DNA from: Bacteroides rodentium JCM 16496 | Lineage (GTDB): Bacteria; Bacteroidota; Bacteroidia; Bacteroidales; Bacteroidaceae | Direction of reading: 5' to 3' | Assembly: GCF_000614125.1 (NCBI RefSeq) | Contig: NZ_BAKJ01000018.1 | Location: 1-64,000, forward strand | DNA: 64,000 nt | In this document: positions 19,361 to 29,975 of the stretch, piece by piece | How positions within the stretch are numbered: position 1 is the stretch's first letter | How the letters are laid out: the number at the start of each line of letters is the position of its first letter | Program-made: the position numbers and the translations under genes | The notes under the pieces: generated by a model | The model's input: the letters and a program-made list of their open reading frames with translations, nothing else | What the model was told of the DNA's origin: nothing | Database searches by the model: none

Positions 19361-20241
19361 ATGACGAAACGGATGAATTTTAATTGGATAAAAACTGCTT
19401 TATTGGCTGCGACGGCAATGGTTGGCTTGAATTCTTTCTCGCAGGACTTGATTGCCCGCCAAGCTCCCGTCGACAGAAAACTTAAGAGTGTAGATTCTCT
19501 GGCTTTGCAAAAACAGATACGTGCGGAACAATCATTGTATCCGGGTTTGGATTTGTATCCCAACTGGAACAACGAATTCGTACAAGCCTATGGCAATGCG
19601 ATTGTGCCTGAGAGCTATACATTTGATTTGACCGGTTTCTGTATGCCTACTCCCAATACCCGTATCACAGATGTATTCGGTTACCGTCCCCGGAGAAGAA
19701 GGGCTCATTACGGTTTGGATATCAAGGTGTATGTAGGCGATACAATCCGTGCGGCTTTTGATGGAAAAGTACGCGTTGTCAAGAATCAAGGGCGTCGTGG
19801 ATACGGTAAATACGTCGTTATTCGTCACGACAATGGTTTGGAAACCGTTTACGGACACTTGTCTAAACAATTGGTTGATACAAACCAGTTGGTAAAAGCC
19901 GGCGAACCGATTGCATTGGGAGGAAATACCGGACGTTCTACCGGTTCACACCTTCACTTTGAAACCCGTTTCTTGGGTATTCCCATCAATCCTGCGCTTA
20001 TGTTTGATTTTGAAAAGCAGGATATCGTAGCTGATTCCTATACTTTCCATAAGACAAAAGGCTCTTCCGGTACGCGCGTAGCATGGCATCGGGTGAAGGT
20101 CTGTTCTATAAGGTAAAGAAGGGAGACACATTGGGACGGATTGCAGCACGTCAGGGAACCTCCATCGACAAGCTTTGCAAACTGAACAGAATTACGCGTA
20201 AAACAATCCTGAGACCGGGACAAGTATTGCGCTGCTCATAA
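19361..20241 (+). CDS. M23 metallopeptidase with C-terminal LysM domain (one frame break)
   Basis: About 293 residues after repair. A signal peptide (about residues 1-27, cleavage after NSFSQ) sends it to the periplasm. The M23 domain lies at about 95-215 with zinc ligands in HYGLDIKV and HLHFE, and the GYGKYVVIRHDNGLETVYGHL core. The frame breaks at about 20082; one more A gives VAMASGEGLFYKVKKGDTLG and a C-terminal LysM domain (about 240-293, ending GQVLRCS). It probably acts on peptidoglycan, either as an amidase/endopeptidase or, like some family members, as an activator. Confidence 0.9.
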
Positions 20242-20262
20242 AAACGTAAACAATCTCTATAG

Positions 20263-20298
20263 AAGAGGGTACTTTAATAGATTTTAGAGTGCCCTCTT
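20263..20298 (+). terminator. Intrinsic terminator of the M23 gene
   Basis: Stem GAGGGtACT … AGTgCCCTC followed by a T-rich run. Confidence 0.8.
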
Positions 20299-20320
20299 TT
20301 TCTTTTTCTTTAATTATTCC

Positions 20321-20328
20321 TATCTTTG
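20321..20328 (+). promoter_or_regulatory. -7 box of the DUF1599-DoxX-tpiA operon
   Basis: TATCTTTG, 23 bp before the ATG at 20351; the upstream T-run overlaps the preceding terminator tail. Confidence 0.55.
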
Positions 20329-20350
20329 CAGCGCACTGTGAAAAAAGGAA

Positions 20351-20893
20351 ATGAAAGATACCAAGCAACAATTTGAACATGTCATTGCGGTTTGCCGTGA
20401 CTTGTTCTCTAAGAAACTTCATGATTACGGTCCGGCGTGGCGCATTCTTCGTCCGTCTTCCGTAACAGATCAGATATTCATCAAAGCCAACCGTATCAGA
20501 AGTATTGAAACGAAAGGGGTGACTTTGGTAGACGAAGGCATCCGTTCTGAATTCATAGCTATTGTCAACTATGGAATTGTAGGATTGATACAGTTGGAGC
20601 TTGGTTATGCCGAAGCTGCCGATATGACCAATGAAGAGGCGTTGGTGCTGTATGATAAATATGCCAAAACCTCTTTGGAGTTGATGCTTGCCAAAAATCA
20701 TGATTATGATGAGGCTTGGCGTAGTATGCGTATCAGTTCGTATACGGATTTGATATTGATGAAGATTTATCGGACAAAGCAGATTGAAAGCTTGTCCGGA
20801 GCGACTTTGGTTTCGGAAGGTATTGATGCCAACTATATGGATATGATTAACTATTCTGTATTCGGCTTAATTAAGATTGAATTTGGAGATTGA
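20351..20893 (+). CDS. DUF1599 protein with internal duplication
   Basis: 180 residues made of two similar halves of about 80 residues. Each holds K-x-HDY-x-x-AWR, then an S-x-TD-x-I-x-K segment with R-x-K/R-x-I-E, then V-x-EG, then N-Y-x-x-x-GLI-x-E-x-G. The all-alpha pattern with repeated acidic residues recalls MazG-like nucleotide-binding folds, but no activity is established. It is the first gene of a run ending in tpiA and is expected to be cytoplasmic. Confidence 0.85.
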   Translation: MKDTKQQFEHVIAVCRDLFSKKLHDYGPAWRILRPSSVTDQIFIKANRIRSIETKGVTLVDEGIRSEFIAIVNYGIVGLIQLELGYAEAADMTNEEALVLYDKYAKTSLELMLAKNHDYDEAWRSMRISSYTDLILMKIYRTKQIESLSGATLVSEGIDANYMDMINYSVFGLIKIEFGD

Positions 20894-22174
20894 CAAGAAA
20901 CATATTGTCGGGAAAGTTTGGGTGAACCTCTGCCGTTTTCTGTTGGGGGCTTTGTTCATATTTTCCGGATTTGTGAAAGCTGTTGATCCGTTGGGTTTCT
21001 TTTATAAAATTCAAGATTACCTGACGGCTTTCGGCATGATTTCCTGGTTTCCTTCTTATGCGCCCTTGCTGGTAGGGATAGCGTTGTCTGCCATAGAGTT
21101 CAGTGTAGGTGTTTTCTTGTTTTTGGGTATACGCCGGAAGGTGGCATCTGCATTGGCATTATTGCTGATGGTTGTAATGACTCCGCTGACACTTTATCTG
21201 GCTTTGGCTAATCCGGTATCCGACTGCGGATGCTTCGGTGATGCGTGGATATTGACCAATTGGCAGACTTTCGGCAAGAACGTAGTCTTGTTGGCGGCGG
21301 CAGTATCTGTATTCAAGTGGCAGGATTTACTGGTGCGTTTCATTACTCCGAAGATGGAGTGGATGATTTCCATGTATACGTTTCTATTTGTGTTTGCGTT
21401 GTCCTTCTATTGCCTGGAGAATTTGCCGATACTTGATTTCCGACCTTACAGAATTGGAGCGAATATCAAGGCGGGCATGGAAATTCCGGAAGGTGCCAAA
21501 CCAAGCGTGTTTGAAAGCCGGTTCATTTTGGAAAAAGGAGGAAAGCGTCAGGAATTTACATTGGATAACTATCCGGACAGTACATGGACGTTTGTAGAAT
21601 CGCGTACGATACTGAAGGAAAAAGGTTATGAACCTCCCATTCATGATTTTTCATGATGAGTCTGGATACATGGGAAGATATAACGGACAGCGTACTGTCG
21701 GATAAAGGATATACGTTTCTGCTGGTTGCCCATCGGATAGAAGGAGCGGACGACAGTAACATCGACCTTATCAATGAAATATACGATTACAGTGTGGAGC
21801 ATGGTTATGGCTTTTATGCCTTGACTTCATCTCCGGAAGACGAGATAGAATTGTGGCGTGACAAGACTGGAGCGGAATACCCTTTCTGCCAGACAGATGA
21901 TATTACGCTGAAGACCATTATCCGTTCAAATCCCGGTCTGTTGTTGGTAAAGGACGGAACAATTTTGAATAAGTGGAGTGACAACCGGCTGCCTGATGAA
22001 TATGTGCTGACCGATAGCCTGGACAAGTTGGAATTGGGCAGGCAGAAGCAGGAAAGTGACTTACAGACAATAGGCTATGTGTTGCTGTGGTTCATCATTC
22101 CTCTGATGATGGTGCTTTGTGTCGATATTTTAGTCGTAAGGCGCCGGGAGAAACAACGCCTCAGACAACAATAG
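20877..22174 (+). CDS. DoxX-type membrane protein with thioredoxin-like C-terminal part (one frame break)
   Basis: About 432 residues if read as one gene. Four to five membrane segments lie in the first 200 residues (LLGALFIFSGFVKAVDPLGF is the DoxX signature), with a CGCFGD pair of cysteines; a soluble part follows, then a last membrane segment near the end (LLWFIIPLMMVLCVDIL). No ATG precedes the first helix, so the start is a TTG at 20877 or 20883 inside the DUF1599 stop region. The frame breaks at 21653 (TTCATGATGAG); adding an A joins HDFS to MMSLDTWEDITD, as in related intact proteins. Alternatively, two genes coupled by ATGA are possible. The role is probably membrane redox; the substrate is unknown. 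Confidence 0.7.
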
Positions 22175-22239
22175 TATCAAATAGTAAATAGTAAATTGTC
22201 AAATAGTAAATACATTAACCCTTTTAATAATAAAACAAA

Positions 22240-22994
22240 ATGAGAAAAAACATTGTTGCAGGAAACTGGAAAATGAACAAAACCCTCCAAGAGGGTATTG
22301 CTCTTGCAAAAGAACTGAATGAAACATTGGCTAACGAAAAGCCTAACTGTGATGTAATCATCTGTACTCCGTTTATCCACCTGGCATCTGTTACTCCTTT
22401 GGTAGACGCTGCAAGATTGGTGTAGGTGCAGAAAACTGTGCAGACAAGGAATCAGGCGCATATACCGGCGAAGTATCAGCTGCTATGGTTGCTTCTACCG
22501 GTGCAAAATATGTCATTCTGGGTCACTCTGAACGTCGTGCTTACTATGGTGAAACAGTTGCTATTCTGGAAGAAAAAGTAAAATTGGCTTTGGCTAACGG
22601 TCTGACTCCGATTTTCTGTATCGGTGAGGTATTGGAAGAACGTGAAGCAAACAAGCAGAATGAAGTGGTAGCCGCTCAGCTGGCTTCTGTATTCTCTTTG
22701 TCTGCCGAAGATTTCTCTAAGATTATCTTGGCTTACGAGCCGGTTTGGGCTATCGGTACCGGTAAGACTGCTACTGCAGAACAAGCACAGGAAATCCACG
22801 CTTTCATCCGTTCATTGATTGCTGAAAAGTATGGTAAGGAAATCGCTGACAACTGCTCTATCCTTTATGGTGGCAGCTGCAAGCCTTCTAATGCAAAGGA
22901 ACTGTTTGCCAACCCGGATGTTGACGGCGGTCTGATTGGTGGTGCTGCCTTGAAGGTTTCTGACTTCAAGGGTATCATCGATGCCTTTAATTAA
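22240..22994 (+). CDS. tpiA: Triosephosphate isomerase (one frame break)
   Basis: About 251 residues after repair. It interconverts dihydroxyacetone phosphate and glyceraldehyde 3-phosphate in glycolysis. Catalytic residues are present: Asn and Lys in GNWKMNK (residues 9-15), His in GHSERR, and Glu in [12 protein letters not shown]; the GGS phosphate-binding turn and GGAAL end motif follow. The frame breaks at about 22413, where GCAAGA needs one more A to give [12 protein letters not shown] central single-copy enzyme interrupted by one base points to a sequence error. Confidence 0.95.
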
Positions 22995-23103
22995 ATAGTT
23001 GAAAGCTGAAAGTTGAAAATTGAAAATGGATTGCATGACTGTTTTTCATTTTCTGTTTTCCATTTTCAGCTTTCCAATTTCCGTTATATAAAGATATTGA
23101 CTC

Positions 23104-23562
23104 ATGAAAAAGCTTGGTTTACTTTTAGTTGCATGTTTCGCTTTTGCAACGATTTCTGTAGCGCAGAACAATATTGTGAAAAGCCTGGAACGTAATGTGC
23201 CGGGACAAGGCAAGGTGACTATCCATCAAGATGCGCGCATTGCGGCATTGATAGGTTCGGAGTATGTTCCTGCCGGTTCGGATGAGCGGAAAGTGATTAA
23301 AAGTTCGGGTTACCGCATACAAGCTTATGCAGGGAATAATACCCGTCAGGCCAAGAACGAAGCTTATGCGGTAGCTACCCGCATCAAGGAATATTTTCCC
23401 GAACTTACAGTTTATACCTCTTTCAATCCTCCCCGTTGGCTGTGCCGTGCAGGAGATTTCCGCAGTATCGAAGAAGCGGATGCCATGATGCGTCAGTTGC
23501 GGGCTACCGGTGTATTCAAGGAAGTCTCTATCGTGAAAGAGCAGATAAACATCCCCTTATAA
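23104..23562 (+). CDS. SPOR-domain protein
   Basis: 152 residues. A cleavable signal peptide (MKKLGLLLVACFAFATISVAQ) leads to a short linker and a SPOR domain at about residues 75-148 (YRIQAYAGNNTRQAK … CRAGDFRSIEEADAMMRQL). SPOR domains bind denuded glycan strands of septal peptidoglycan, so a periplasmic cell-wall or division role is likely. It ends 9 bp before folE. Confidence 0.9.
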   Translation: MKKLGLLLVACFAFATISVAQNNIVKSLERNVPGQGKVTIHQDARIAALIGSEYVPAGSDERKVIKSSGYRIQAYAGNNTRQAKNEAYAVATRIKEYFPELTVYTSFNPPRWLCRAGDFRSIEEADAMMRQLRATGVFKEVSIVKEQINIPL

Positions 23563-23571
23563 AGAATTATC

Positions 23572-24159
23572 ATGTTAGGAAAAGAAGAAATTGTATCTCC
23601 TTCATTAGATGAACTGAAGGAACATTATTACCGCATCCTTACTCTGCTGGGTGAAGATGCCGGACGTGAAGGTTTGCAGAAGACACCTGAACGGGTGGCG
23701 AAGGCCATGTTGTCGTTGACGAAAGGGTATCATATGGACCCGCACGAGGTGCTCCGTTCGGCCAAATTCCAGGAAGAATACAGCCAGATGGTGATTGTGA
23801 AAGACATCGACTTCTTCTCACTTTGCGAACATCACATGCTTCCCTTCTACGGAAAGGCACATGTGGCATATATTCCTAACGGCTACATTACCGGACTGAG
23901 CAAGATAGCCCGCGTAGTGGATATTTTCTCTCATCGCCTGCAAGTGCAGGAACGTATGACTCTCCAAATAAAAGAGTGTATTCAGGAGACGCTGAATCCG
24001 CTGGGGGTTATGGTTGTTGTGGAAGCCAAACACATGTGCATGCAGATGCGCGGAGTAGAGAAACAGAACTCCATTACCACTACATCCGATTTTACCGGAG
24101 CATTCAACCAAGCGAAGACCCGCGAGGAATTTATGAATTTAATCAGGCATAATTCTTGA
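23572..24159 (+). CDS. folE: GTP cyclohydrolase I
   Basis: 195 residues, full length. It converts GTP to 7,8-dihydroneopterin triphosphate, the first step of folate synthesis. The zinc-site signature [20 protein letters not shown] and [21 protein letters not shown] and the late MCMQMRGV cysteine are all present. It converges on dnaG with only 22 bp between stops and no clear terminator. Confidence 0.98.
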   Translation: MLGKEEIVSPSLDELKEHYYRILTLLGEDAGREGLQKTPERVAKAMLSLTKGYHMDPHEVLRSAKFQEEYSQMVIVKDIDFFSLCEHHMLPFYGKAHVAYIPNGYITGLSKIARVVDIFSHRLQVQERMTLQIKECIQETLNPLGVMVVVEAKHMCMQMRGVEKQNSITTTSDFTGAFNQAKTREEFMNLIRHNS

Positions 24160-24181
24160 TGGAGAACTCCCCGAATTGAAT

Positions 24182-26283
24182 TTAAAAATTTAGGATGACT
24201 CTGTCTCCCAGCCGCTTTGCCATGATGCTTTTTACTTTGTTCAATTCGCTGTAGCGCTCCATGATGCTGTTACACTGGGTTTCATCATTGGCTATGGCAG
24301 GGTTCTGTAACGCAAATAGGGTATGCTTCAATTCTTCGCAGACGATGGCATATTTGAAGTTTATCATTAACCGTGGAATTAGCTCATAGAGGCGTTCTTC
24401 GTCCGTCACCATTTGTTCTATCTGTGATTTCCTTAACTGATAGCGGTTGCTGATAAGCTCCACGCTCAGCTTGCTGATGACGGGGTCGGGATGCGCCACA
24501 AAATACCGTTCGGCGGTAAAACCCTCATTGTGGATACGTTCGGCAGCTTCTGTCAGGATTTGCCGGTGAAGCGGATTGTGGAAGGCAAGTTCGTCTTCTT
24601 TTAAATCATTGACTATATATTCAGTTACAGTGATAGGGGTTTCCTGCCCCTCTCCATTGGTGACATTGCACATCACCCGCTCACCATAGAGCACTACCAT
24701 CTTCAGAATAAGTCGTTCGTATTTATAGAACTCCTGGCCCTCCTTGCCTCTTGCGGGATGAAGGATACATATTCTTCCTCGGGTGGAAAAGGTGGAGGTG
24801 TTTCGGAAGGGAGACCGGCAGGCAGTGATTCGGGCGGATAGCCAGCTTGTTGTGCGTCGGGGCTGGTAGCTGTAGCTGCAGTATGACTGCCATTGACACC
24901 TGCTTCTGCATTGGCTCTTGCGGCATTGGCCGACCGACGCTCACGTTCTGCCCGCTCAGCTTGTTGCTCGGCTTGCTTTTCGCGACGCTTGGCAACCTCA
25001 GAAACCAGCAGTTTGTCTTCTACGTGCAATAATTGGGCGCACTCCTTGATATAGACATCGCGCACAATGGCTTCGGGAATGATGGAAATGCTCTGCACAA
25101 GGTTTCCGATAAGTTCGGCACGCTTGATGGGGTCTTTTCCAGCATCTTCCAGCAACAGATTGGTTTTGAAGCGGATAAAGTCCGTTTCATTCTCTTGTAT
25201 GAAGGCCTGAAATTCCGTCGCATTGTGTTTGCGGGCAAAGGAGTCCGGGTCGTCACCGTCGGGCAGGAGGCAGACTTTGATATTCATGCCCTCTTCCAGC
25301 AACATGTCGATGCCTCGGATAGAAGCCTTTATACCGGCAGCATCACCGTCGTAGAGCACTGTCATATTGTTGGTGAAACGATGAATCATCCGGATTTGTC
25401 CGGGTGTCAATGCCGTGCCCGAAGAGGCAACCACGTTCTCTATGCCCGATTGGTGCATGGAAATGACATCCGTATAACCTTCGACCAGAAAGCAACGGTC
25501 TTGTTTCACAATGGCTTGTTTGGCAAAATATATGCCGTACAGTTCATTGCTTTTATGGTAAATCTCCGATTCAGGCGAGTTGACGTACTTCACCTTGACG
25601 CCTTTGGTGGCGCCGGCAAGCACGCGTCCCCCGAAAGCCACCACCTTGCCGGAGAGAGTGTGTACCGGAAAGATGACCCGCCCCCAGAAGCGGTCGCGCA
25701 GTCGGTGGTCGTCCGTCTCGTAGCAGAGGCCGGTCTTGACAAGATAATCCTTTTTATAGCCTTTCTTCAAAGCTTCCTGGGCAAGGGCATCGTGGCTCTC
25801 GGTACAATAGCCCAACTGGAACTTCTCGATGATGTCATCCCGAAAGCCGCGGCTGCGGAAATAGGCCATGCCGATACTCCGTCCGTCTACGTGGTTCTTT
25901 AGGATATTCTGGAAGTAGTCGCGGGCAAAGTTGTTCACGATGAAGAGGCTTTCCCGTTCACTCTGTGCTATCTTCTCTTCACTGGATAGTTCGCGCTCCT
26001 TGATTTCAATACCGTATTTTTTGGCGAGATACTTCAGTGCCTCAGGATAAGACATCTGCTCGTGCTCCATGATGAAATGCACTGCATTTCCTCCTTTTCC
26101 GCAGGCAAAGCACTTACAGAGCCCTTTGGCGGGGGATACATAGAAAGAAGGGGTTTTGTCATCGTGGAAAGGACACAGACCCACATAGTTCACACCGCGT
26201 TTGCGCAGGGTAACGAAATCGGATACGACATCGTATATTTGTGCGGCATCAAGTATGCGGTCTATGGTGGGTTGGTCTATCAT
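24182..26283 (-). CDS. dnaG: DNA primase (one frame break)
   Basis: About 700 residues after repair, from the ATG at 26283 (MIDQPTIDRIL). It makes RNA primers for replication. The N-terminal zinc ribbon is Cys37, His40, Cys58, Cys61; the TOPRIM core has VEGYTDVIS, YDGDAAG and PDGDDPD; a variable Ala/Glu/Arg- and Pro-rich linker follows. The C-terminal helicase-binding domain lies after the frame break at about 24748; a C added on the + strand restores PQEGKEGQEFYKYERLILKMVV. An essential gene cannot tolerate this break as drawn unless the C-terminal part is reinitiated at 24700; a sequence error is the simpler reading. Confidence 0.95.
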
Positions 26284-26310
26284 TGTCTCTTTTCTAATTT
26301 CTAACTTGTG

Positions 26311-26342
26311 CAAAAGTACATGATATTTCTTGGATAATCAAA
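26311..26342 (-). promoter_or_regulatory. Promoter of dnaG
   Basis: On the - strand TACTTTTG (26318-26311) with TTTG (26342-26339) 20 bp upstream; matches the Bacteroides -33/-7 consensus. Confidence 0.7.
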
Positions 26343-26374
26343 AAATATCATATAGGAAAGAGCTGACTGGAGTC

Positions 26375-29300
26375 CTACATCATCATAAACTTCCCGTGGA
26401 TTGTATAGTCGAGTTTTTCTTTTAATCTTTGTATATCAACCGGCTTGGACATATATCCGTTAAAGCCATTCTGCATAATCTTTTCTTTGTCTGAAGCAAA
26501 GGAGTATGCCGTTACTGCAATAATGGGTACCGTTTTGGAGATTTTACGTATTTCGCGAGTTGCTTCATATCCATCCATTTTTGGCATATTGATGTCCATG
26601 ATAACCACATGCGGATGAAACTTTTGATGGAGTTCCACGGCTTCCTCTCCATTCCAAGCGTGAACCAACTCATAATCTTTTGTAGGATAGACTCAAACAA
26701 CATATAGTTGCTTTCGTTGTCCTCAGCTATCAGGATTGTTGGCTTTTCCTTAATTTTCTCGTTCAAAAGAGGCATTACTGTTAGATTAGTTTCCTTTTGA
26801 ACCTCTTTCGGTTTATAGGGTATTGTAAACCAGAAAGTACTTCCTTTACCTTCTCCTTCGGAATCTACTCCGATGCGTCCTTTCATTCTTGTGACAATGT
26901 TTTTGCATATTGAGAGTCCTAATCCCGTTCCTTGTATAAAGGTGTTTACTTTGGTAAACCGTTCAAATATTTTCTTCTGGTTCTCTAGTGAGATACCTAT
27001 TCCCGTATCTTTTACGTAGAAATAGATTTCTTCTCCACGGATTTTGTATCCAAACATAATCTCACCTTTTTCTGTGAATTTTGCAGCGTTGACTAGCAGG
27101 TTGATGAGGACTTGAGAGAGACGGTTATGTTCTGTCTGTACATAACAAACAGGTTCCCCTGGAACGAATCGTAGGACAACACCTGGTTGCAGTCTGTCTC
27201 GTACTGTGTTTTCCACATCTTTTGCCAACTGATTTAAATCAACATTCTGATATTTGAATTCCAGTGTATTTGCTTCTATTTTTGAAAGATCGAGAATGTC
27301 ACTTATCAGTTGCAATAGCAACTGGTTGTTGGTTTCTATAATGCTGATGAACTCTTTACGTTCGGTTTCGTTTTCGGTTGCAGTCAGTAAGCTGGAGAAT
27401 CCTACGATGGCATTCAAGGGAGTACGTATTTCATGACTCATATTGGCCAGAAATGCAGATTTCAACCGTTCGGACTCTTGGGCTTTTTCTCGTGCCCGGA
27501 TAAGCGCTTCTTCTTGTCTTTTACGTTCTGTTATCAGTAAAAGGGAACCGACAAGCGATATCGGACAGCCATTTTTGTCGCGCTGATCAACTACTGCATT
27601 GGTTTCCATCCAGTCTATTATTTTTCGTCCTTCTATTTCGGTGATAATGCGATACTCTTCTCTGGCATGTTGCAACTTTCCTAAAATGAGATTTTTATGT
27701 ACTTGGTGCATACGTTCGAAGTCTTCCGGATGTATCTTTCGGAAATATTCTGACGCCTTGATAATATCTACTTGGTCTGTGGAACTTTTCTCTTTTGTAA
27801 AGTTCATATGGTCTAATATCTTTTGTGCTTCGCAATAGATTAATTCTTTTTTTAAATCCCAGCGCCATGGTATGATGCGCGCTATGCTCAGTGTCATTTC
27901 CAGCTTTTTGTTAGTTTCTCGTAATGTGTTTTCGGCATCTTTACGAGCTGTAATGTTTACAGCGAAGACATCCAAAGTGTGTTTTTGGGATGCCGGGCAG
28001 AGAATGAATTCGTAAAAGCTGTTTGTTTGTTTGAAGTAATGAGTAAATGTTACTGTTTGTTTTTCTTGGAATACCATTTCCATGAAATGTGTCAGGTGCT
28101 CTATTTGGGAAAAGGCATTTTTTTGTGAACCATCAGCGGTTGGCGTAAACTGGTTGTTGAAGATGATGTTGCCGCACCGATAGCTCATATCTGCTATTTG
28201 TCCTGTTTTGTCGAAGAAAACCTCTATCTGGGTATAAGATATCGGCATGTTGCGTAAAAGGGTATCATGGGCACTTAGCAAGGCGATCTTCTTTCGTTGG
28301 AACCAATAAATGACTAAAGCTATGATAAGTAGTGAGAGTATCAGCACTACTCCACAAATAATCCACCATTGATATTTCTGCCAGAATGTAAGCGGTTTAT
28401 GTATAAATACCGTGTTCATCGGACAAAGGGTGGCGTCAAGACCGTCTATCTGTAGCTGTGAATAGTTGATGAGGGGATATGATTGTTTGCTGTATTCAAA
28501 CGGGATATTCCGTGCGTCTTCTCCTTCGAATATCTGCTTGAGTGCCGAAGAAAGTGACTTCTGCACTTCCATGCGGTCATAGAAATATCCTCCCACAAAT
28601 CCCTCTTTGCCCACATAGGCACTTCTTAGTGCAAATACGGGCTGGGGCGACGATGCAACCAGCTGGAAGTCTCCGCTGATGAGTGTAGGAAAACCGAGCA
28701 GGTTCTTACGTTCGTAAAACCATGTGGAAAAAAGCATACCTATCTCCGGTTCATCATTTAGCAGATAGGCTTGTAATTCGTTTTGGTTTCTTTCATTACC
28801 TATTAAACGTTTATAGCGGAGGTTTGGATACTGTGACGTTATATAGCATGAATAAGCCGGTCCAGGTCTTGGTTATGATAGAGTTCATCTGCTGCAAATA
28901 CAATAATTTTCATTTTGGGCTGCATCTGTACCATCATGTCGATGGTCTCTTTGTACATATACGGCGTTTCAATGAAGGTAAAGTTGTATTGTTGCCGTAG
29001 GTCGGCCAAAGGAGCTGTGGCGTTATCGGGCATGTGTATAGGACGTCCGGTGAAATAATATTCCCGGGTGGCATACGTGTCTTCATTGCCTATCAATACC
29101 ATCGGGATATTTCCCCACTCGCTCAAAATACGTTCCCTTAAAGTAAAAGCCATGTTGCCGATAAGTACGAGATAATCAGGCTTCTTTTTCCGGAAACGTT
29201 GGAAAATGCCATTCTCCATCCGGATATATGATGAGTCATTACGGATAAACGTCCCGTTCATGTGTACTACATCGGCTGTGATATCCTCTATGGAAGATGT

Positions 29301-29477
29301 TTGCAGTAGGATAGGGGTTATAAGCTCCTGGCTCCAGGGTGCGCTTTCATTGTACGAGTTTATAATAAGTAATCTGCGGTGTTTACCGACAATGGTTTCA
29401 TTGGCAAAAGCCAAGTTTAAATATAGAAAAATGAAGCATAAGCTAATTGTACATCTTTTAAATAAAAATACTTTCAT
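26375..29477 (-). CDS. Hybrid two-component sensor kinase (two frame breaks)
   Basis: About 1034 residues after repair. Order: signal segment, a periplasmic sensor related to ABC substrate-binding-like domains (about 25-370), one membrane span (WWIICGVVLILSLLIIALVI), one or two PAS-like domains, HisKA with NMSHEIRTPLN (His near 680), HATPase with the NLLVNAAKF, DTGIGIS and GTGLGLSI boxes, and a C-terminal receiver with ILIAEDNESN, the phospho-accepting MDINMP Asp and SKPVD Lys. Breaks lie at about 28841 (joins LIHAI to TSQYPNLRYK) and about 26680 (joins FESILQK to DYELVHAWNGEE); each needs one base. No DNA-binding output domain is present, so phosphate must pass to a separate regulator or the receiver acts as a brake. 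The ligand is unknown. Confidence 0.88.
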
Positions 29478-29522
29478 AACTTAACTTTTTAAGTAATATG
29501 TTGTCTAATAACAATTTGATTG

Positions 29523-29558
29523 CCATATGCATTATTTATACAAAAATAATACATATGC
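29523..29558. promoter_or_regulatory. Dyad overlapping the hybrid-kinase -7 box
   Basis: CCATATGCATTATTT (29523-29537) and AAATAATACATATGC (29544-29558) are near-perfect inverted repeats. A - strand TATTTTTG (29548-29541) sits at the centre, 64 bp before the kinase start. Confidence 0.5.
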
Positions 29559-29641
29559 ATTTTAATCTTAAAATATAATCGTTGAAATTTAAAATAATTA
29601 ACAATATGTTTTGTTGTATATGCTTAATCTTAATGTAATTA

Positions 29642-29956
29642 TTGTTCTATATTATCTGGCAGGTGCGTACAAGAGTGAGAGGGAGTTTATGCGGAACATT
29701 ATTTTGGAACGTTTGCTCAAATGATGCACCGTCCGGAGAAGACGGTACTTTCATGTTCGCCTCCGAAGAGTTCGACATGGAGGTGAATGCGTGTGAGAGC
29801 AGGCTGAAGGACAATGGCAGAAAACCGATAAACCTGGATGCTTTGCGGCAAAGGAACCACAATCACAGCGGTCTTGTATTGGGCCGTGTGGTTGGAGTGG
29901 GTGGCCTGGGTGGAGGCAGCACTTCAAAAGAGGTGGCGGCCTATTTGCCTATGTGA
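29642..29956 (+). other. Doubtful open frame in the 498-bp spacer 29478-29975
   Basis: A 104-codon frame with no recognisable domain, biased composition (Gly/Val-rich end) and no convincing start context. The rest of the spacer is A/T-rich; apart from the dyad at 29523-29558 I see no other feature. Confidence 0.2.
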
Positions 29957-29975
29957 TTTTTTTGTTATTTCCATG

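Noticed and set aside
21653-22174. Independent small membrane protein gene after the DoxX gene
   Set aside because: Possible through an ATGA overlap, but the sequence reads on naturally from the DoxX protein after adding one base, as with many other breaks in the window.
29642-29956. Possible mobile-element remnant
   Set aside because: No transposase motif, terminal repeats or target duplication visible; listed only as a doubtful frame.
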